A stretch of DNA of 64,000 nucleotides from an uncultured Subdoligranulum sp. (GCF_963931595.1 NZ_OZ007030.1:736481-800480), one strand, 5' to 3'; counted from the first letter of the stretch, positions 33,340 through 42,867 are shown. Numbers and translations are program-made. The notes: a model not told the origin generated them from the letters alone.

Positions 33340-35331
33340 ATGCTACAGGATTCCAAACAACTCATCAAAGGTCTGCCCCGGCGCATTGCCCTGATGCTGC
33401 TGGACTGCGGACTGATCGTTTTTTGTTACTGGCTGGCGGTCATGCTGCGGTTTGACAGCGGTGAAGCCTACCAGCGCGCCGAAGTCCTGCGGGCGATGTC
33501 GCCCATGCTGTGCTATGTGCTGCCCATCTATATGATTGTCTTCTGGTTCGGCGGCCTGTACGAGATCATGTGGGAGTATGCGGGCATGCGGGACCTGGCC
33601 AGGCTGACCTGTCTGTCCGGGCTGGCCACCGGGCTTATCATGCTCTTTGACCTGTTCTACCGCAGCCGGCCCATCAGCGGCGCCGTGCTGATCTTCGGTG
33701 CGGTCTTCAATACGGCGGCCATTGCCGGCGTGCGCTTTCTGTGGCGGCTGATCAAGACGGTGCGGGGAGCCCGGTCCCGCAAGATGGAAAACCCCACACC
33801 GCTGCTCATTGTGGGCGCGGGCAACGCCGGCGCCTGGGCGGTCAACCTCTGCAAAAACAAGAACCAGAGCTTCGGCGACCCCATCTGCATGGTGGACGAT
33901 GACCTGACCAAGAAAGGCCTGCGGGTGCAGGGCGTCCCGGTGCGGGGCACCATCTCGGATATCCCCGAACTGGTGCGCAAATATCACATCATGGAGATCG
34001 TCATTGCCATCACCACCGTCAAGGGCGACCGCCTGAGCGAGATCATCAACCTCTGCAACTCCACCCACTGCCGGGTGCGGATGCTGTCCGATCCCCAGGC
34101 GGTGGATGAGAACGGCAACCCGGTGGCCGCCGGCTTCCGGGAACTGAACACGGCGGACTTCCTCTCCCGCGACGAAATCCAGCTGAACAATGCCCAGATT
34201 TCCGAGTACCTCCACGACAAGGTGGTGCTGGTCACGGGCGGCGGCGGTTCCATCGGCAGCGAGCTCTGCCGGCAGATCATGCGCTACCAGCCCCGGCGGC
34301 TGCTCATCTTCGATATCTACGAAAACTGCGCCTATGAGCTGGAAACCGAACTGCGCAACAAGTACGGTGCCGACGCGCCGGTGATCACGCTGATTGGTTC
34401 CATCCGGGACATGGAGCGCCTGAATGAGGTGTTTGACACCTACCATCCGTCGGTGGTCTTCCACGCGGCGGCCCACAAGCATGTGCCGCTGATGGAGATC
34501 AGCCCGGCGGAAGCCGTCAAGAACAACGTCTTCGGCACCAAGAACCTGCTCACAGCAGCGGCGGAGCACGGCGTGGAACGGTTCGTGCAGCTGTCCACCG
34601 ACAAGGCCGTCAACCCCACCAACGTCATGGGCTGCACCAAGCGTCTGTGTGAGATGCTGATCCAGTCCTTTGACGGCGGCACCGACATGAAGTGCATGGC
34701 GGTGCGTTTCGGCAACGTGCTGGGCAGCCACGGCAGCGTTATTCCACTGTTTGAGGAGCAGATCAAGCGCGGCGGCCCGGTGACCATCACCCACCCGGAC
34801 ATCGTCCGCTACTTCATGACCATCACCGAGGCGGCCCAGCTGGTCCTGCAGGCGGGCGGCCTTGCCAAGGGCGGCAGCATCTACGTGCTGGACATGGGTG
34901 AGCCGGTCAAGATCATGGACCTGGCCAACCGGCTGATCCGCTTCTACGGCTACGAGCCGGGGGTCAACATGCAGATCAAGATCACCGGCCTGCGTCCTGG
35001 CGAGAAACTCTACGAGGAACTGCTCATGGACACCGAGCAGGACAAGATGCGCAAGACGGCGCACAACAAGATTTTCATCGCGCCGCCCATGCAGATCGAT
35101 CTGGCGGACTTCTACAACGGCCTGCAGGCACTGCTGGTGGCGGCCCACCACAACGACGACGCGGTGGTGGAATGCCTGCAGCACATGGTGCCCAGCTACC
35201 ATCCCAACCGCCGTGTCCGCGCCGACCACACTGTGGTGGCCATGAGCGGCAACACGGGCATCTTCTCCCGGGAGGAGCTGGAACAACAGATGAAGGACCA
35301 TCCGTCCGAACAAGGGGCAAAGGAGGACTGA
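33340..35331 (+). CDS. Membrane-bound UDP-sugar 4,6-dehydratase (CapD/PglF/WbpM family)
   Basis: A 663-residue protein with four N-terminal membrane helices (about 15-130), a CoA-binding-like Rossmann domain (about 145-280), and a C-terminal extended SDR domain. The NAD motif GGGGSIGSELCRQI and the active-site stretch STDKAVNPTNVMGCTKR are present; the Met-x-x-x-Lys form in place of Tyr-x-x-x-Lys is typical of the WbpM/PglF type. Such enzymes convert UDP-GlcNAc to a 4-keto-6-deoxy sugar for surface glycans. The next gene follows within 4 bp. Confidence 0.93.
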   Translation: MLQDSKQLIKGLPRRIALMLLDCGLIVFCYWLAVMLRFDSGEAYQRAEVLRAMSPMLCYVLPIYMIVFWFGGLYEIMWEYAGMRDLARLTCLSGLATGLIMLFDLFYRSRPISGAVLIFGAVFNTAAIAGVRFLWRLIKTVRGARSRKMENPTPLLIVGAGNAGAWAVNLCKNKNQSFGDPICMVDDDLTKKGLRVQGVPVRGTISDIPELVRKYHIMEIVIAITTVKGDRLSEIINLCNSTHCRVRMLSDPQAVDENGNPVAAGFRELNTADFLSRDEIQLNNAQISEYLHDKVVLVTGGGGSIGSELCRQIMRYQPRRLLIFDIYENCAYELETELRNKYGADAPVITLIGSIRDMERLNEVFDTYHPSVVFHAAAHKHVPLMEISPAEAVKNNVFGTKNLLTAAAEHGVERFVQLSTDKAVNPTNVMGCTKRLCEMLIQSFDGGTDMKCMAVRFGNVLGSHGSVIPLFEEQIKRGGPVTITHPDIVRYFMTITEAAQLVLQAGGLAKGGSIYVLDMGEPVKIMDLANRLIRFYGYEPGVNMQIKITGLRPGEKLYEELLMDTEQDKMRKTAHNKIFIAPPMQIDLADFYNGLQALLVAAHHNDDAVVECLQHMVPSYHPNRRVRADHTVVAMSGNTGIFSREELEQQMKDHPSEQGAKED

Positions 35332-35335
35332 CGCC

Positions 35336-35962
35336 TTGTATCAACACTATATCAAGCGCCTGTTGGATTTTGTGCTCTCGCTGGCCGCGGTCATCGTGCT
35401 GGCAATCCCCATGGCGATCATCGCCCTCTGGATCAAGAGCGATTCCCCGGGCCCGGTCTTTTTCAAACAGCGCCGGGTGGGGAAGGACAAGACCCACTTC
35501 AACATTCTGAAATTCCGCACCATGCGGGGAGATACCCCCCACGATGTGCCCACCCATCTGCTGAAAAATGCGGACAGCTACATCACCCGGAGCGGCGCCT
35601 TCCTGCGCAAGACCAGCCTGGATGAATTGCCCCAGATCTACAACATTCTGGCAGGGCAGATGAGCATCATCGGCCCGCGGCCCGCCCTGTACAACCAGTA
35701 CGACCTCATCGAGGCCCGGGACAAGGTCCACGCCAACGATATCCGCCCCGGCCTCACCGGCCTGGCGCAGGTCAACGGACGGGATGAGCTGCCCATCGAT
35801 GTGAAGGCAAGGTACGACGGCGAATATGCCGCCCACCTGACCTTTGGCATGGACTGCAAAATCTTTTTCCGCAGCTTCACCTATGTGTTCCAGCGCCGCG
35901 GCGTGGTGGAGGGCGGTACCGGCGCCATGCAGGATTCCGGAAAAGATATGTCGTCAAAATGA
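35336..35962 (+). CDS. Undecaprenyl-phosphate sugar phosphotransferase (PglC/WcaJ family)
   Basis: A 208-residue monotopic phosphoglycosyl transferase with one N-terminal re-entrant helix. It moves a sugar-1-phosphate onto undecaprenyl phosphate and starts a surface polymer or glycan. Family motifs are complete: PGPVFFKQRRVGKD, FNILKFRTM, RKTSLDELPQIYNILAGQMSIIGPRP (in two pieces) and RPGLTGLAQVNGRD. The start codon is TTG 35336, 9 bp after a clear AGGAGG; no ATG fits. Pairs with the upstream dehydratase that would supply its substrate. Confidence 0.95.
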   Translation: MYQHYIKRLLDFVLSLAAVIVLAIPMAIIALWIKSDSPGPVFFKQRRVGKDKTHFNILKFRTMRGDTPHDVPTHLLKNADSYITRSGAFLRKTSLDELPQIYNILAGQMSIIGPRPALYNQYDLIEARDKVHANDIRPGLTGLAQVNGRDELPIDVKARYDGEYAAHLTFGMDCKIFFRSFTYVFQRRGVVEGGTGAMQDSGKDMSSK

Positions 35963-35974
35963 CGGAGTTTTTAC

Positions 35975-36006
35975 CCCGCTGCCGCACAGTGCAGCGGGAC
36001 TTTTTT
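35975..36006 (+). terminator. Terminator after the sugar phosphotransferase gene
   Basis: CCCGCTGC / GCAGCGGG stem, then ACT6. Confidence 0.9.
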
Positions 36007-36058
36007 GCATATAAACGAAAATTGTACAAGAATATCTTACTTTTTTCGTTAAAATATG

Positions 36059-36087
36059 TTGCAAAAGTCAACACGATTGTGTAAAAT
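36059..36087 (+). promoter_or_regulatory. Promoter of the PucR/CdaR-type regulator gene
   Basis: TTGCAA, 17 bp, TAAAAT. Confidence 0.65.
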
Positions 36088-36174
36088 ATACATCAAGAGT
36101 TATCTGTTTTCGGACAGTTTACCAAAAGGCATTTTGACAAATCGCCCAAATGAACCGAAGGGGAGTAACAGACT

Positions 36175-37260
36175 ATGGCGAACAGGGTATTCCAGAACGT
36201 GGTGTACCAGATGAAAGAGGCCGTTGACCGTGTGGTTGGCGTCGTGGATGAAACCGGTACAGTCATTTCCTGCTCCGAGCTGGGGCAGATCGGCGAAGTG
36301 CGCGACGGTGTAGCCGCCGTGCGCCAGACGGCAGGGGACGCCTTTGTGCGGGACGGCTATTCCTATCACCAGTTCTCCAATGCCAAGCATAACGACTACG
36401 CGGCCTTTGTGGAAGGTACCGATCCCACGGCGGCACAGTTTGCAGCCATGCTGTCCATCAGCCTGCAGTGCATCAAACAGTACCACGATGAGAAGTTCGA
36501 CAAGACCAACTTCATCAAGAATGTGGTGCTGGACAACATCCTGCCCGGCGATATCTACGCCAAGGCGCGGGAGCTGCACTTCGTGTCGGATGCCCAGCGG
36601 GTGGTGCTGCTGATCCGTGTGACCTCGGGCAACGATATTTCGGCCTACGATGTGGTCAGCGGCCTGTTCCCCGACAAGCAGAAGGACTTCGTCTTCAATA
36701 TCAGTGAGAGCGATACCGTCCTGGTCAAGGAGATCAAGCCGGACAACAATACCAAGGATATGGAGAAGCTGGCCACCTCCATCGTGGATACGCTGCAGGG
36801 GGACCACTACATCAAGGCTGTGGTGGGCATCGGCACGCCCATCAACAACATCAAGGATCTGGCCTCCAGCTTCAAGGAAGCCCAGATCGCCATGGAAGTG
36901 GGCAAGGTTTTCGACACCGAGCGTCAGGTCATCAGCTATGACCATCTGGGCATTGCCCGCCTGATCTATCAGCTGCCCACCACGCTGTGCGAGGCGTTCC
37001 TGCGGGAGGTCTTCAAGCAGGAGAGCATCGATTCCCTGGACGCCGAGACGCTGTTCACCATCCAGCGCTTCTTTGAGAACAACCTGAATGTTTCGGAGAC
37101 CAGCCGCGGATTGTTTGTCCACCGCAACACGCTGGTGTACCGGCTGGAGAAGATCCGCAAACTGACCGGCCTTGACCTGCGCAACTTCGACGATGCCATC
37201 GTCTTCAAGGTGGCGCTGATGGTCAAGAAGTACCTCTCCGCCAACCCGGCCAAGTATTGA
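36175..37260 (+). CDS. PucR/CdaR-type transcription regulator
   Basis: A 361-residue regulator with a C-terminal PucR-type helix-turn-helix (LFTIQRFFENNLNVSETSRGLFVHRNTLVYRLEKIRKLTGLDLR in overlapping parts, about residues 300-345). The middle has a GGDEF-like CdaR region, and the N-terminal part (VDETGTVISCSE) looks like a sensory domain for a sugar acid or similar ligand. Targets are unknown; the gene is monocistronic with a GAAGGGG ribosome site. Confidence 0.85.
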   Translation: MANRVFQNVVYQMKEAVDRVVGVVDETGTVISCSELGQIGEVRDGVAAVRQTAGDAFVRDGYSYHQFSNAKHNDYAAFVEGTDPTAAQFAAMLSISLQCIKQYHDEKFDKTNFIKNVVLDNILPGDIYAKARELHFVSDAQRVVLLIRVTSGNDISAYDVVSGLFPDKQKDFVFNISESDTVLVKEIKPDNNTKDMEKLATSIVDTLQGDHYIKAVVGIGTPINNIKDLASSFKEAQIAMEVGKVFDTERQVISYDHLGIARLIYQLPTTLCEAFLREVFKQESIDSLDAETLFTIQRFFENNLNVSETSRGLFVHRNTLVYRLEKIRKLTGLDLRNFDDAIVFKVALMVKKYLSANPAKY

Positions 37261-37265
37261 AACAC

Positions 37266-37295
37266 AAAAGTCCCGCCGCAAGGCGGGCTTTTTTT
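37266..37295 (+). terminator. Terminator after the PucR/CdaR-type gene
   Basis: CCCGCC / GGCGGG with GCAA loop and T7. Confidence 0.88.
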
Positions 37296-37350
37296 GTATG
37301 CGGGAGCCCTAGGCTGCCCAAATTCCTGAGGGGAGCCCCGGGGACGGTAC

Positions 37351-37379
37351 TTGAAAAGGACGTTCGGTTGTGCTATAAT
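37351..37379 (+). promoter_or_regulatory. Promoter of yebC
   Basis: TTGAAA, 17 bp, TGCTATAAT (extended -10). Confidence 0.8.
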
Positions 37380-37447
37380 ACTTAACTGGTAATTATCGGC
37401 TCAAAGTCCAGAGCCTGAATGAATACAAACGAGGGGGACCCATATTT

Positions 37448-38185
37448 ATGTCCGGACATAGCAAATGGAACAACATCAAGCGTAAGAAGGAAAAGACCGA
37501 CGGCGCCCGCGCCAAGATCTTCACCAAGATCGGCCGCGAGATTTCCGTGGCCGTGAAGGAGGGCGGTTCCAACCCCGCCTCCAACTCCAAGCTGGCTGCC
37601 CTGATCACCAAGGCCAAGGCCAACAGCGTGCCCAACGATAACATCCAGCGCATCATCAAGCGCGCCGAGGGCGGCGACAAGGCGGATTACGAGGCAATGA
37701 CCTACGAAGGCTACGGCCCCGGCGGCGTGGCGGTCATGGTGGAGACCCTGACCGACAACCGCAACCGCACCGCGGCCAACATGCGCCATTACTTCGACAA
37801 GTTCGGCGGCAACCTGGGCCAGATGGGCTGTGTCAGCTTCATGTTCAGCCAGAAGGGCGTCATCATGGTGGATCTGGAGGACAAGGATCCCGACCAGCTG
37901 ATGATGGACGCGCTGGACGCCGGTGCCGAGGACTTCGATGCTGGTGAGGAGGCCGCCCAGGTCACCACCACGCCGGAGAACTTTACGGCTGTCTGCGAGG
38001 CCCTGCAGAACAAGGGGTACACCTTCATTTCCGCCGATGTGGCGCAGGTTCCTGCCACCACCACCACGCTGACCGATCCCGACCAGCTGGCCCAGATGGG
38101 CAAGCTGCTGGACGCGCTGGACGATGACGACGACGTGCAGAACGCCTGGCACTCGCTGGAGAACGAGGAAGATCTCGACCGATAA
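37448..38185 (+). CDS. YebC/PmpR family DNA-binding protein
   Basis: A 245-residue YebC-family protein: MSGHSKWNNIKRKKEKTDGARAKIFTKIGREI (in parts) and the GYGPGGVAVMVETLTDNRNRTAANMRHYF core are unmistakable. Members act as transcription regulators, and some help ribosomes at proline stretches. RBS GAGGGGG at 37431. A terminator follows, but the pseudokinase gene downstream has no other visible promoter. Confidence 0.96.
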   Translation: MSGHSKWNNIKRKKEKTDGARAKIFTKIGREISVAVKEGGSNPASNSKLAALITKAKANSVPNDNIQRIIKRAEGGDKADYEAMTYEGYGPGGVAVMVETLTDNRNRTAANMRHYFDKFGGNLGQMGCVSFMFSQKGVIMVDLEDKDPDQLMMDALDAGAEDFDAGEEAAQVTTTPENFTAVCEALQNKGYTFISADVAQVPATTTTLTDPDQLAQMGKLLDALDDDDDVQNAWHSLENEEDLDR

Positions 38186-38192
38186 GAGCAGC

Positions 38193-38228
38193 ACAAGAGA
38201 GCGAGGGGCCGAACCTGGCTCTCTTTTC
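38193..38228 (+). terminator. Terminator after yebC
   Basis: AAGAGAGC / GCTCTCTT stem with a TTTTCTT tract; the 15-base loop makes it moderate. Confidence 0.65.
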
Positions 38229-38251
38229 TTGTAGCAACGAAAGGAACTTCT

Positions 38252-39910
38252 ATGGCAGAACTTCTTTGCCCTCACTGCCTGCAGCCCCTGACGGGCGGCT
38301 ACCACGGGGATTGTCCGCACTGTGGCCGTTCGCTGGAAAACCAGAACCCGGAAGGAGCGTTGCCGCTGGGCACCCAGCTGGCGGGCCGGTACACGGTGGG
38401 AAGCTACCTCAGCGCCGACGGCGACGGACTTTCCTACCGGGGTGTGCTCAACGAGGAAAAAAAGTTTGTCCTGATCAAGGAATACTTCCCGGTGACCCTC
38501 TGCAACGGCCGCAGCGCCGACGGTGCCCTGATGCCCAAGGAGGGCAAGGAGGTGCTGTTCAAGACCAGCCGGATGGATTTCAAGGACCTGTATGACGACC
38601 TGCACAACCTGACGCCGTCCACGGGCCTGAGCACCATCCTGGATGTGATGGAGGAGAACAACACCGTCTATGCCGTGGAGGAAAGCGAGAAGGGGATGAC
38701 GCTGACCCACTACCTGAGTCTGCGCAGCCGCACGCTGACCCCGGCCGAAGCGCGGACGCTGCTGCAGCCCATCATGGAGGGCGTCACCCAGCTGCACAAG
38801 GCGGGGCTCATCCATCGGGGCATCTGCCCGGACAACATCCTGCTGCCCATCGACGGCACGGCCCGCCTGACGGGATACGGCACACTGGCGCTGCGCACCG
38901 GCGGCAGTGAACTGAAAAGCCAGCTGTACCCGGGGTATGCGGCGCCGGAGCAGTATTCGGCGGCGGAGTTCAGCGGCCGTTACACCGATGTGTATGCCCT
39001 GGCGGCGGTGTGCTATAAGCTGGTGACAGGCCAGACGCCGGTTTCGGCACCGCAGCGCAAGGTGCGGGAAAGCCTGGAATCGGCCCACAGCCTGGAAGCC
39101 GGGGTGCCCACCTGGTTCTCCCAGGTGCTGTCCTGCGCGCTGCGGCTGGACCCGGCGCGCCGCATGCAGACGGTGCCGGAACTGATGAGCGCCCTGACCG
39201 ACCCCAATGTGGCCAACGCCATGTTTGAGCGGGGGGACAACCAGATCAGCACCCGGAAGATCATGGCGGTTTCGCTGGCGGTGATTGTGGTGCTGGCAAT
39301 TCTGCTGGTGTGGAGCCTGCTGGATTCGGCGGGCAGAGAGCCGTCGCGGCCCCAGACGCCCGCCTCCACGGACAGCGGGCAAACCCAGAGCATTGACAGT
39401 TCCAGCCAGGAGGTGGAGACCATTCCCGATCTGGTGGGCAAGCGCTATGCCAGCGAGATCAAGGATAACGATCTCTACGCCGACTACCGCATTGTGATGA
39501 CGGAGGAGAACAGCTCCGAGATAGCGGCGGGCATTGTGATCCGTCAGGACCCGGTGGCCGGTACCCTCAAAACCGAGGAAGGGGAGATCATCCAGATCGT
39601 GGTCAGCAAGGGGCCGAACCTGGTGGAGATGCCCGACATCATCGGGTTCACCCAGTCCAACGCCAGCAAGCAGCTGGACGAGCGGGGCATCCAATACAAG
39701 ATGCAGATCGTGGAGAATGACGGCACCATGGCGGAAGGCTGCGTGGCCAAGACCGACGTGCTGGCCGGCACCAAGTTTGACGCCGGCAAGACGATCGTGA
39801 GCGTCTTCATCGCCGGAGAACGGGATGACACGCTGGTGGCCACCACCGGCAGCGGGGACAGCCAGAGCGCTTCGGAGAGCACTGCCTCCGATTCGTCGCA
39901 AAGTGAATAA
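38252..39910 (+). CDS. Membrane PASTA-domain pseudokinase with zinc-ribbon N terminus
   Basis: A 552-residue protein: a zinc ribbon with CPHC (6-9) and CPHC (21-24), a kinase-fold domain (about 40-315), one helix (about 337-357), and two extracellular PASTA repeats (about 385-455 and 456-525). The kinase domain keeps the ATP lysine Lys76 (LIKEYF), Asn195 and an APE motif (231-233). It has HRG (188-190) instead of HRD and GYG (208-210) instead of DFG, so both catalytic Asp are missing, and the glycine loop is irregular. Real PrkC-type kinases need these. It probably senses muropeptides or lipid II without phosphorylating. ATG follows GAAAGGAAC. Confidence 0.9.
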   Translation: MAELLCPHCLQPLTGGYHGDCPHCGRSLENQNPEGALPLGTQLAGRYTVGSYLSADGDGLSYRGVLNEEKKFVLIKEYFPVTLCNGRSADGALMPKEGKEVLFKTSRMDFKDLYDDLHNLTPSTGLSTILDVMEENNTVYAVEESEKGMTLTHYLSLRSRTLTPAEARTLLQPIMEGVTQLHKAGLIHRGICPDNILLPIDGTARLTGYGTLALRTGGSELKSQLYPGYAAPEQYSAAEFSGRYTDVYALAAVCYKLVTGQTPVSAPQRKVRESLESAHSLEAGVPTWFSQVLSCALRLDPARRMQTVPELMSALTDPNVANAMFERGDNQISTRKIMAVSLAVIVVLAILLVWSLLDSAGREPSRPQTPASTDSGQTQSIDSSSQEVETIPDLVGKRYASEIKDNDLYADYRIVMTEENSSEIAAGIVIRQDPVAGTLKTEEGEIIQIVVSKGPNLVEMPDIIGFTQSNASKQLDERGIQYKMQIVENDGTMAEGCVAKTDVLAGTKFDAGKTIVSVFIAGERDDTLVATTGSGDSQSASESTASDSSQSE

Positions 39911-39944
39911 AAAATGCCACCTGCCGGCAGGCAGGTGGCATTTT
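39911..39944. terminator. Bidirectional terminator
   Basis: A perfect 15-bp stem AAAATGCCACCTGCC / GGCAGGTGGCATTTT with GGCA-type loop, between convergent genes. Confidence 0.93.
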
Positions 39945-39958
39945 GCGTTACAGAAAGT

Positions 39959-41539
39959 TTATACCGGGTCCCCCGAGAGATCTTCCTGCATCAGCAGTTT
40001 TTTCAGCGGCAGGATGGCCGCCGGCTCCACACTGAAGGTCCGGATCCCCAGGTGCAGGTACACCGGGATGCGGGGAATGCTTTCGATGGTGATGCCGCAC
40101 AGGTACACTTCCACGCCGCGGGCCTCGGCCTGCTGCAGCGCTTCCTGCACCAGCCGCTGCACGGCGGGATTGTCCACCTTGGTGGCGGCCGCCGCGGAAT
40201 CCTGGAGCAGGCCCAGGGTGTAGCGGGTCAGGTCCTCAATGTCGATAGCCAGCATCTGGGCACCGTGATCGATGAGTTCACCGGCCAGCAGCGCCGCCGA
40301 CGGCATGTCCACAATGCAGCCGAAGGGCGGCATTGTGATGTCGGGACCTTCCTTGTGCAGTTCCTGGCGGCAGGTCTCCACCTCCTGCAGGCAGGCATCC
40401 CAGTCCTCCACGCCGGCGATCATGGGGAACAGTACCCGCAGATCGCCGTAGGGCGCGGCCCGCAGCAGTGCCCTGATCTGCGGCCAGAAGAGCCGGTGAC
40501 CCTGCAGCCGTTTGGCGATCTCCGCCGTCCAGGGAGAATCATCGTCGGCATGGGTGTCGCAGGTTCGCACGGCGATCATGGCGCCATCGGAATACTGGAG
40601 CTTCTCCCGGATTCTTGTAAACTGGGCATCCTCCGAAAGGTCGTCCATGATCACCGACTCGGTGCGCAGCAGACCGATGCCGGCTGCGCCCTGGGGCAGC
40701 AGCTCGCCGGGGTCAGAGGTGGAGTTGGTGGCGGTGAGCAGACGGAAAGCGGTGCCGTCCCTGGTCAGGCAGGGGAGTACCGCCACCGCATCGGGTACAC
40801 GGCCGTGCAGACGGTTTTCGGCCACCTTGCAGTCCGCTTGGGCGATATGGGCACCGTCCGGCTCGATGATCAGCGTGCCGGTGTCTCCGTCGGAGGCGTC
40901 CAGAATGGCCCGGTGCCCGGCGGCCAGGGCCGCCACGCCGTCCCCCAGCTGGATGACGGCGGGAATGCCCAGGCTGCGCGCCATGATGGCGGCGTGGCTG
41001 ACCGAACTGTCGTGGTTGCTGGCCAGGCCCAGGATCATCCGGCGGTCCAGGCTGAAGAGATCGCTGGGGAAAAAGCGATCCGCCACCAGGATACTGGGGC
41101 GTTTCAGGTGCAGCCGGCGGCGGGGACGCCCGTCCAGAATATCCACCACGCGGCGGCATACATCGCATACGTCCACGCTGCGCTCCCGGATATACTCATC
41201 GTCCACATTGTTCAGCCGTCCGGCAAAAATCTGTTCGGCCCGTTCCACAGCCGCGGCGCCGCCGGCCCCGGCTGCTATGTAATCACCGATCTCGTTGGTG
41301 AAGGACTCGTCCTCCAGAAGGGCGATCTGAAACAGCAGGATGTCGGCGTCCGGCCCTTTGGCACGCTGGCTCAGGCGGCGCAGTTCGTCCTTGGCCAGCA
41401 CCACGGCCACATCGTACAGCGCGCGCTCCCGGAAGGGATCGCACACGATGCGGTGCAGCCCGGTGGTGCCGTGGTCGATCTGCTCTACCGGGCCGATCGC
41501 AATCCCCGCGGATGCGGATACACCGGTAAATGTATACAT
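39959..41539 (-). CDS. Divergent PTS Enzyme I-like protein
   Basis: A 526-residue homologue of PEP-protein phosphotransferase. The N-terminal His domain keeps SVSHAAIMARSLGIPAV with the phospho-accepting His182, and a late CGI cysteine (about 481) matches the PEP-domain acid/base Cys. Several PEP-site motifs are altered: the usual GTNDLTQY reads DIEDLTRY, DIGGDK reads CDTHADDD, and the Glu of the VEIPAA segment is Asp (VDMPSA). It is also shorter than typical EI (about 570). It may be a weak or specialised EI, or a regulatory relative. Encoded 18 bp after a patatin gene, with an AAAGGAGG site. Confidence 0.82.
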   Translation of the reverse strand: MYTFTGVSASAGIAIGPVEQIDHGTTGLHRIVCDPFRERALYDVAVVLAKDELRRLSQRAKGPDADILLFQIALLEDESFTNEIGDYIAAGAGGAAAVERAEQIFAGRLNNVDDEYIRERSVDVCDVCRRVVDILDGRPRRRLHLKRPSILVADRFFPSDLFSLDRRMILGLASNHDSSVSHAAIMARSLGIPAVIQLGDGVAALAAGHRAILDASDGDTGTLIIEPDGAHIAQADCKVAENRLHGRVPDAVAVLPCLTRDGTAFRLLTATNSTSDPGELLPQGAAGIGLLRTESVIMDDLSEDAQFTRIREKLQYSDGAMIAVRTCDTHADDDSPWTAEIAKRLQGHRLFWPQIRALLRAAPYGDLRVLFPMIAGVEDWDACLQEVETCRQELHKEGPDITMPPFGCIVDMPSAALLAGELIDHGAQMLAIDIEDLTRYTLGLLQDSAAAATKVDNPAVQRLVQEALQQAEARGVEVYLCGITIESIPRIPVYLHLGIRTFSVEPAAILPLKKLLMQEDLSGDPV

Positions 41540-41557
41540 ATGAGCCTCCTTTGACAG

Positions 41558-42745
41558 TTACAGCAGGGATGTCCGGGTCAATGCCTGGCTGACCAGAGCG
41601 GTGACGAATTCTTCCGGCATGGCGGTGGCCAGGGTGCGCTCGGCCACCAGACTGCCCTCCTTGCCGTCCAGCAGGGCGGGAAACCGGTCGGCGGGATCCT
41701 TGTCGAAGCTGCCCATGAAAGCAGCCGCCAGCATTTTTGGGGTGTAGGGCAGATCTTCCGGCACATGCAGGCGTTCGCAGGCCAGTTCCAGCGGGGCCAG
41801 GGCGCCCCGCGTGGGAGCGCCGGGATTGGGCCCGTAGGGCGCCGGATACCCGGCACGCTGGCGGGCGGTTTTTTCTGCCCTTTCCAGACCGGGGGCACGG
41901 GCGCAGGCGTCCGCCAGCTGCTGCTGATAGCTTATGGCAAAGCGTTCCAGGAATCCGTCCGGGTCCGGCTGGATGGCATAGGCTGTGCCGCCGATGCGCC
42001 CGAACAGCCGCAGGGTGTCCCAGTAGCCCAGGGCGATGTTGCGTGCCGCCCGGGAAGGATCAAAGTCCAGGGTGGGGCCCAGGTTCCAGTGGCTGCGCAC
42101 GATGCGGGTGGGCAGCCCGGTGTGGTTCTGCCGCACGATACCGATGCCGTCGATGTCCACGCCCAGCAGTTCGGTGGCTCCCATCTCGGCGGCCAGCTGC
42201 AGCGGCATGTTGTCACGCCAGCCGCCGTCGATGTATTTCACCCCGTCGATCTCCCGGGGGCGCAGGGCGGGAAAGCAGGCGCTGGAGGCCAGCATGTAAT
42301 CCTTCAGCCGCCCCTGGGGAATGGCTTCTATGGGGCATTGCAGGCTGCGCATGGTGGACATCTCGGTCATCACCAGGCCAAAGTGGATGGGGGCGCGGCG
42401 TACCGCCGGCTCATCGATCAGGGCGTCAAGACGTTCGGCCAGCGGTTCCACGTTCAGACCGCCGCTGCGGATCACATCCTGGAAGAAAGCGTTCAGTTCC
42501 TCCGGGTTGCGGGTGGCGGGCACATCCAGCACATCGTGAATTTCCAGGGAACGCCACAGGGCCTCGGCCTCCCGGGCCTTGCCCAGGGTGAACATACAGC
42601 CGTTCAGCGTGCCCACGCTGGCGCCTGTGATGATGGCAGGATGCCAGTCCAACTCCTGCAGAGCGCGCCAGACACCGATCTGGTAGCTTCCCTTGGCGCC
42701 GCCGCCGGCCAGTACCAGCGCGCGTACGGGTGCGGTATTTGGCAA
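41558..42745 (-). CDS. Patatin-like phospholipase
   Basis: A 395-residue patatin-family acyl hydrolase. The oxyanion loop GGGAKGSYQ (14-22), the nucleophile elbow GASVG with Ser43, and the dyad Asp173 in IDGGWRDN are all present, so it should be active on lipids. The C-terminal 150 residues are unassigned. The only in-frame start near the GGGAGGG ribosome site is TTG 42745; the nearby ATG is out of frame. It shares an operon with the Enzyme I-like gene downstream, an unusual pairing. Confidence 0.88.
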   Translation of the reverse strand: MPNTAPVRALVLAGGGAKGSYQIGVWRALQELDWHPAIITGASVGTLNGCMFTLGKAREAEALWRSLEIHDVLDVPATRNPEELNAFFQDVIRSGGLNVEPLAERLDALIDEPAVRRAPIHFGLVMTEMSTMRSLQCPIEAIPQGRLKDYMLASSACFPALRPREIDGVKYIDGGWRDNMPLQLAAEMGATELLGVDIDGIGIVRQNHTGLPTRIVRSHWNLGPTLDFDPSRAARNIALGYWDTLRLFGRIGGTAYAIQPDPDGFLERFAISYQQQLADACARAPGLERAEKTARQRAGYPAPYGPNPGAPTRGALAPLELACERLHVPEDLPYTPKMLAAAFMGSFDKDPADRFPALLDGKEGSLVAERTLATAMPEEFVTALVSQALTRTSLL

Positions 42746-42787
42746 GGCAACATCCCTCCCTGCAAGTGCAATGAATATTTATCCTAT

Positions 42788-42816
42788 ATTATAACATCCT
42801 CCACGCGCGATTGCTA
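42788..42816 (-). promoter_or_regulatory. Promoter of the patatin/EI-like operon
   Basis: Minus strand: TAGCAA, 17 bp, TGTTATAAT (extended -10); the -35 is weak. Confidence 0.5.
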
Positions 42817-42867
42817 CCGGGAATTGCATTAAGATTTTGTTATTTTGTCAGCGCTATCCCGCAGCAC

